DNA of 64,000 nt. Origin: Myroides odoratus. GTDB taxonomy: Bacteria; Bacteroidota; Bacteroidia; Flavobacteriales; Flavobacteriaceae. The notes below the pieces were generated by a model. That model saw only the letters and a list, made by a program, of their open reading frames with translations, made no database searches and was not told where the DNA came from. Of this stretch, positions 61,556-64,000 are shown one piece after another (position 1 is the first letter of the stretch; every line of letters starts with the position of its first letter). The stretch lies in NCBI RefSeq assembly GCF_001549985.1, contig NZ_LROZ01000010.1, positions 1 to 64,000 on the forward strand. Direction: 5' to 3'. The position numbers were made by a program, and so were the translations under genes.

Positions 61556-62128
61556 TTATCGTTTGAGCTGTTTATTTTTGATTCGACTTAAATGGACCTT
61601 GGAGATTCCGATATAAGAAGCAAGATAATGCTGTGGAATGCGTTGAATCAATTCAGGACGTGTTTCAAAGAGCTTCTGGTATCGCTCTTCAGGTGAGGAT
61701 TGAACAAAAGAAAGACTGTGATTGACATAGTCAAAAGTACGTTGAAAAAGTACATCAATAAACAAATCTCGATATACAGGTTGAGCTAGCGACTCTTCTA
61801 ATAAAGGTTGAATGGCTACTTTATCTGCTTCCCACACGGTGGTAGGTTCAATTGTTTCTAATGTAAATTTACTAGGTGTACCTTGCCAAAAACTCTCAAT
61901 CGAAGAAACTAAACTATTTTCTAAGAAAAATTGAAAGGTAATTTCCTGCCCATCTTTATTCAGCCAAACGCGCATACATCCTGTTTTAATCCAAAAGATC
62001 TTATGTGCTACTTTTCCCTCCTCTAATAGGACTGTTTTAGCTGCATAAGATTGCTCTTTGAAATAAGGGCGATAGCTATCAATAAAGGCTTGACTAACAG
62101 CAGATGTTTTATCAACACGTTCAAACAT
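61556..62128 (-). CDS. Crp/Fnr-family transcriptional regulator
   Basis: 190 residues: cyclic-nucleotide-binding-like beta-roll (about 15-120; VLLEEGKVAHKIFWIKTGCMRVW) and a short HTH tail (IQRIPQHYLASYIGISKVHLSRIKNKQL). It is similar in plan to the regulator at 38034. Upstream of an oxidoreductase on the same strand. Confidence 0.9.
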   Translation of the reverse strand: MFERVDKTSAVSQAFIDSYRPYFKEQSYAAKTVLLEEGKVAHKIFWIKTGCMRVWLNKDGQEITFQFFLENSLVSSIESFWQGTPSKFTLETIEPTTVWEADKVAIQPLLEESLAQPVYRDLFIDVLFQRTFDYVNHSLSFVQSSPEERYQKLFETRPELIQRIPQHYLASYIGISKVHLSRIKNKQLKR

Positions 62129-62456
62129 AAGGAATAAAAAAGATAATTGATTGTACTAAACCAAAGTACAACTTTCCAAAGAAATTCAACTAAAAAAGAA
62201 AGAACAAGTTTTATTTTTTAACCCAAGGGCTTTTGTTTTTTTAAATAAAAATCGTGGGAATCTAATTTTAATTCAAAAGTGGTACTATAGATTGTGAACT
62301 TAACTAGGTATAGGGTATAGAACAAAAGCACCCAACTCATTGGGTGCTTTTACGTTATTTAATGCATTCACTAATTGTGAATCGCTTCGATGTAAAAAGA
62401 AGACAGATGAGGAATCATAATCCTCTACTGCTCATTTTATTTCTTTCTTTTTACTA
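62129..62456. other. Intergenic region with one terminator
   Basis: About 330 bp between two minus-strand genes. It holds a terminator (62324-62351) and the promoter of the Crp-type gene. No ORF of note. Confidence 0.45.
62324..62351 (-). terminator. Intrinsic terminator of the NmrA-like gene
   Basis: AAAAGCACCCAA and TTGGGTGCTTTT form a perfect 12-bp stem around CTCA, with four T at the end on the minus strand. Confidence 0.8.
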
Positions 62457-63107
62457 TTAATATCCAATAGTAAAGCGTTCTTGGTGATGTTGGGGATGCT
62501 CCAATTCATCTAGCATCGCTTTGGCATAATCTTCAACTGAGATACGGCTTTCTCCTTGTTGATCCACGATCAAATTATCCTTACCTAAGCGATATACGCC
62601 TGTTCGTTGCCCTGGTTCTAGATGAGCGGCTGGCGAAAAGAAAACCCAATCTATATTTTTTTCTTGCATTAGGGTATTTAAATAAAACTCTCCCAGTGAT
62701 TTAACACCTCCCATAATAGCCTCAGGAATAGCTCCAGAATCTACAACGCGTAAACCAGGCTGAACAAATAAAGTTCCTGCCCCTCCTACGATAAGTAAAC
62801 GGTTTACACCTGCTTGTTTTACTCCTTCTAAGATCATGGGATAGACACGTAAAGTTTCTTCGTATATATTGGGATTGGACCAACCAGGGTTATATGCACT
62901 GATTACAGCGTCTTTTCCTTTACTCCAAGCAGCTACTTGTGCTACTGTTTCGATAACACCAGCTACAACTGTTAGATTGGGGTGTTGAATCGCTATCTTT
63001 TCTGGATTTCTAACTACGGCTGTTACTTGAATATTGCGCTCTAAAGCTTCCTGTAAAAGAGCAGTTCCAACAAATCCACTTGCTCCTAGTAATACTATAT
63101 TTTTCAT
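62457..63107 (-). CDS. NAD(P)H-binding NmrA-like protein
   Basis: 216 residues. Atypical SDR/NmrA fold: IVLLGASGFVGTALLQEALERN (about 4-25), VVRNPEKI, and VISAYNPGW. No YxxxK pair, as in the NmrA and YwnB groups, which sense NAD(P) or act as flavin-type reductases. Upstream on the same strand lies an AraC regulator gene after 85 bp, a common pairing. Confidence 0.88.
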   Translation of the reverse strand: MKNIVLLGASGFVGTALLQEALERNIQVTAVVRNPEKIAIQHPNLTVVAGVIETVAQVAAWSKGKDAVISAYNPGWSNPNIYEETLRVYPMILEGVKQAGVNRLLIVGGAGTLFVQPGLRVVDSGAIPEAIMGGVKSLGEFYLNTLMQEKNIDWVFFSPAAHLEPGQRTGVYRLGKDNLIVDQQGESRISVEDYAKAMLDELEHPQHHQERFTIGY

Positions 63108-63192
63108 CTTTTATTTTTTTAAATTTTACTAAAACAAAGGTAGCCCCGTGCACAGTAAAAGAAATAATACATGAACGCCAAAAGAGGGTAAA

Positions 63193-64000
63193 TTAGCGCT
63201 GATTCTTTTTGCGCTGGTTATCCCGAAATACTTGAGGAGTAACATGAGTATGTTTGCGGAAATACTTAATAAAATTGGTAGATTCGTCAAAGCCTAAGGC
63301 AAAACTCAGCTCTTTAATAGATAAAACACTATAACTCAATAAGCGCTTAGCCTCCAAGATGACACGAGCATCCAAACAAACTTTGGGAGTTGAGCCTGTT
63401 ACATGCTTTACTTCTTGGGTGAGTTTTTTCTCTGATATTCCCAACAATTCTGCATAATAATTGATATTTCTATTTTCCTTGAAATGAGACTCAATAGCCT
63501 TATAAAAATTTTGAGTGATTGTTTTTGTGGTAAGTACAGGTGCAGGTTTCACTTGTCTTTCCGCTTCTAGTAATACAATTCTCAAATAGTTTTGTGCAAT
63601 TGCCAATTGGAATGGATCAATCTCAGTTGCTAATTCCTTTTCTAGTAACACAAACAGATGTTCAATCATACAGGCAGAAACAAATACTTTCTTATTTGAA
63701 CCAACCAGACTTAGTATTTCGGCGGTATGCAAAAAATTTGAATCTTCTTCTGTACGTGTAAAAAAAGAAGCTGTAAATAAAACTAATCGTCCAGTATACG
63801 TAGAAGTAAGATCAAATTCGCAAACTTGTCCTGCAGTAATAACAAGCAATTGATTCGCTTGTATCGTGACAGGTTCAAAATCAATATGACAAGTAAGGCT
63901 ACCTGTTTTGACCCATAGGATTTGATAGAATTGAGCCTTATGTGGTTGACCTAAAATATGTGGAACTTGGCGAATAAAAGCAAGGTCCTTCACCTCTATC
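63193..64000 (-). CDS. AraC-family transcriptional regulator (may extend beyond the right edge)
   Basis: At least 266 residues. N-terminal cupin sensing part (about 25-120: FYQILWVKTGSLTCHIDFEPV, TRLVLFTASFF-like) and a C-terminal AraC domain (about 165-266: INYYAELLGISEKKLTQEV, LSFALGFDESTNFIKYFRKHTHVTPQVFR). The first in-window start is a GTG at 63993, but the frame remains open to 64000 (Ile-Glu), so the true start is probably further right. Likely controls the NmrA-like gene that follows. Confidence 0.85.
   Translation of the reverse strand, partial: IEVKDLAFIRQVPHILGQPHKAQFYQILWVKTGSLTCHIDFEPVTIQANQLLVITAGQVCEFDLTSTYTGRLVLFTASFFTRTEEDSNFLHTAEILSLVGSNKKVFVSACMIEHLFVLLEKELATEIDPFQLAIAQNYLRIVLLEAERQVKPAPVLTTKTITQNFYKAIESHFKENRNINYYAELLGISEKKLTQEVKHVTGSTPKVCLDARVILEAKRLLSYSVLSIKELSFALGFDESTNFIKYFRKHTHVTPQVFRDNQRKKNQR

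Noticed and set aside
1..64000. CRISPR arrays, tRNAs, insertion sequences or prophage genes
   Set aside because: No regularly spaced direct repeats, transposase, integrase or tRNA cloverleaf was recognised; the three elements at 1530-2027 differ too much in sequence and spacing to be a CRISPR array.

Overview
The window is AT-rich chromosomal DNA from a member of the Bacteroidota, most likely a Flavobacteriaceae of the Myroides type. The signs are OmpA/PD40 and VGIGT-type secreted proteins, many AraC-type regulators, promoter boxes resembling the Bacteroidota -7 consensus TAnnTTTG, weak ribosome binding sites, and a 646-residue oleate hydratase like that of Elizabethkingia. The genus is an inference. 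I saw no tRNA, rRNA, insertion sequence, prophage or CRISPR array.

Layout. 1-4061: on the minus strand, an OmpA-family envelope protein and a repeat-built secreted protein cut by the window edge, separated by 1.3 kb of stem-loops, three diverged ~100-bp elements with inverted ends, and tiny ORFs ending in a Cys-Cys motif. 4.8-18.3 kb: regulators and small redox genes. These are two divergent membrane-bound AraC proteins, an AraC/SDR pair, a Fur-family regulator divergent from a thioredoxin-reductase-like flavoprotein, an HxlR regulator divergent from a DHFR-like protein, and a TolC-EmrA-MFS operon divergent from its AraC regulator. 18.4-28.3 kb: an alpha/beta hydrolase, convergent ClC and HPP membrane proteins, an SPFH/zinc-ribbon pair, oleate hydratase, an AraC regulator and a membrane protein. 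28.5-33.2 kb: a second complete efflux operon (TetR-TolC-EmrA-EmrB). 33.5-41.4 kb: a small secreted protein, a gene-poor stretch, YceI, an isochorismatase-like hydrolase, an amidohydrolase, a Crp-type regulator, four small stress/DUF genes and a lipoprotein.

41.6-59.1 kb is the most coherent part: a urease and nickel region, entirely on the minus strand. One operon holds a small secreted protein, ureABC-E-F-G-D, a urea transporter and, next to it, an AraC regulator. About 10 kb further on, a second operon holds hypA, hypB, a second UreE homologue, a complete metallophore-type ABC importer, an acetyltransferase and a TonB-dependent receptor. No hydrogenase gene is visible, so I infer that HypA/HypB and the importer feed nickel to urease. 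The two operons share a 38-bp promoter element with 33 identical positions, placed exactly 19 bp upstream of a TAnnTTTG box in both. This ties them into one regulon on sequence evidence alone. The second operon also has a ~270-nt leader that is almost wholly covered by consecutive stem-loops, the last resembling a terminator just before hypA. It is a candidate metal-responsive RNA.

59.3-64 kb holds a second small secreted protein related to the one at 33.5 kb, an acetyltransferase, a quinone-oxidoreductase-like protein with a Crp-type regulator, an NmrA-like protein and an AraC regulator running off the right edge. Seven AraC-type regulators lie in the 64 kb.
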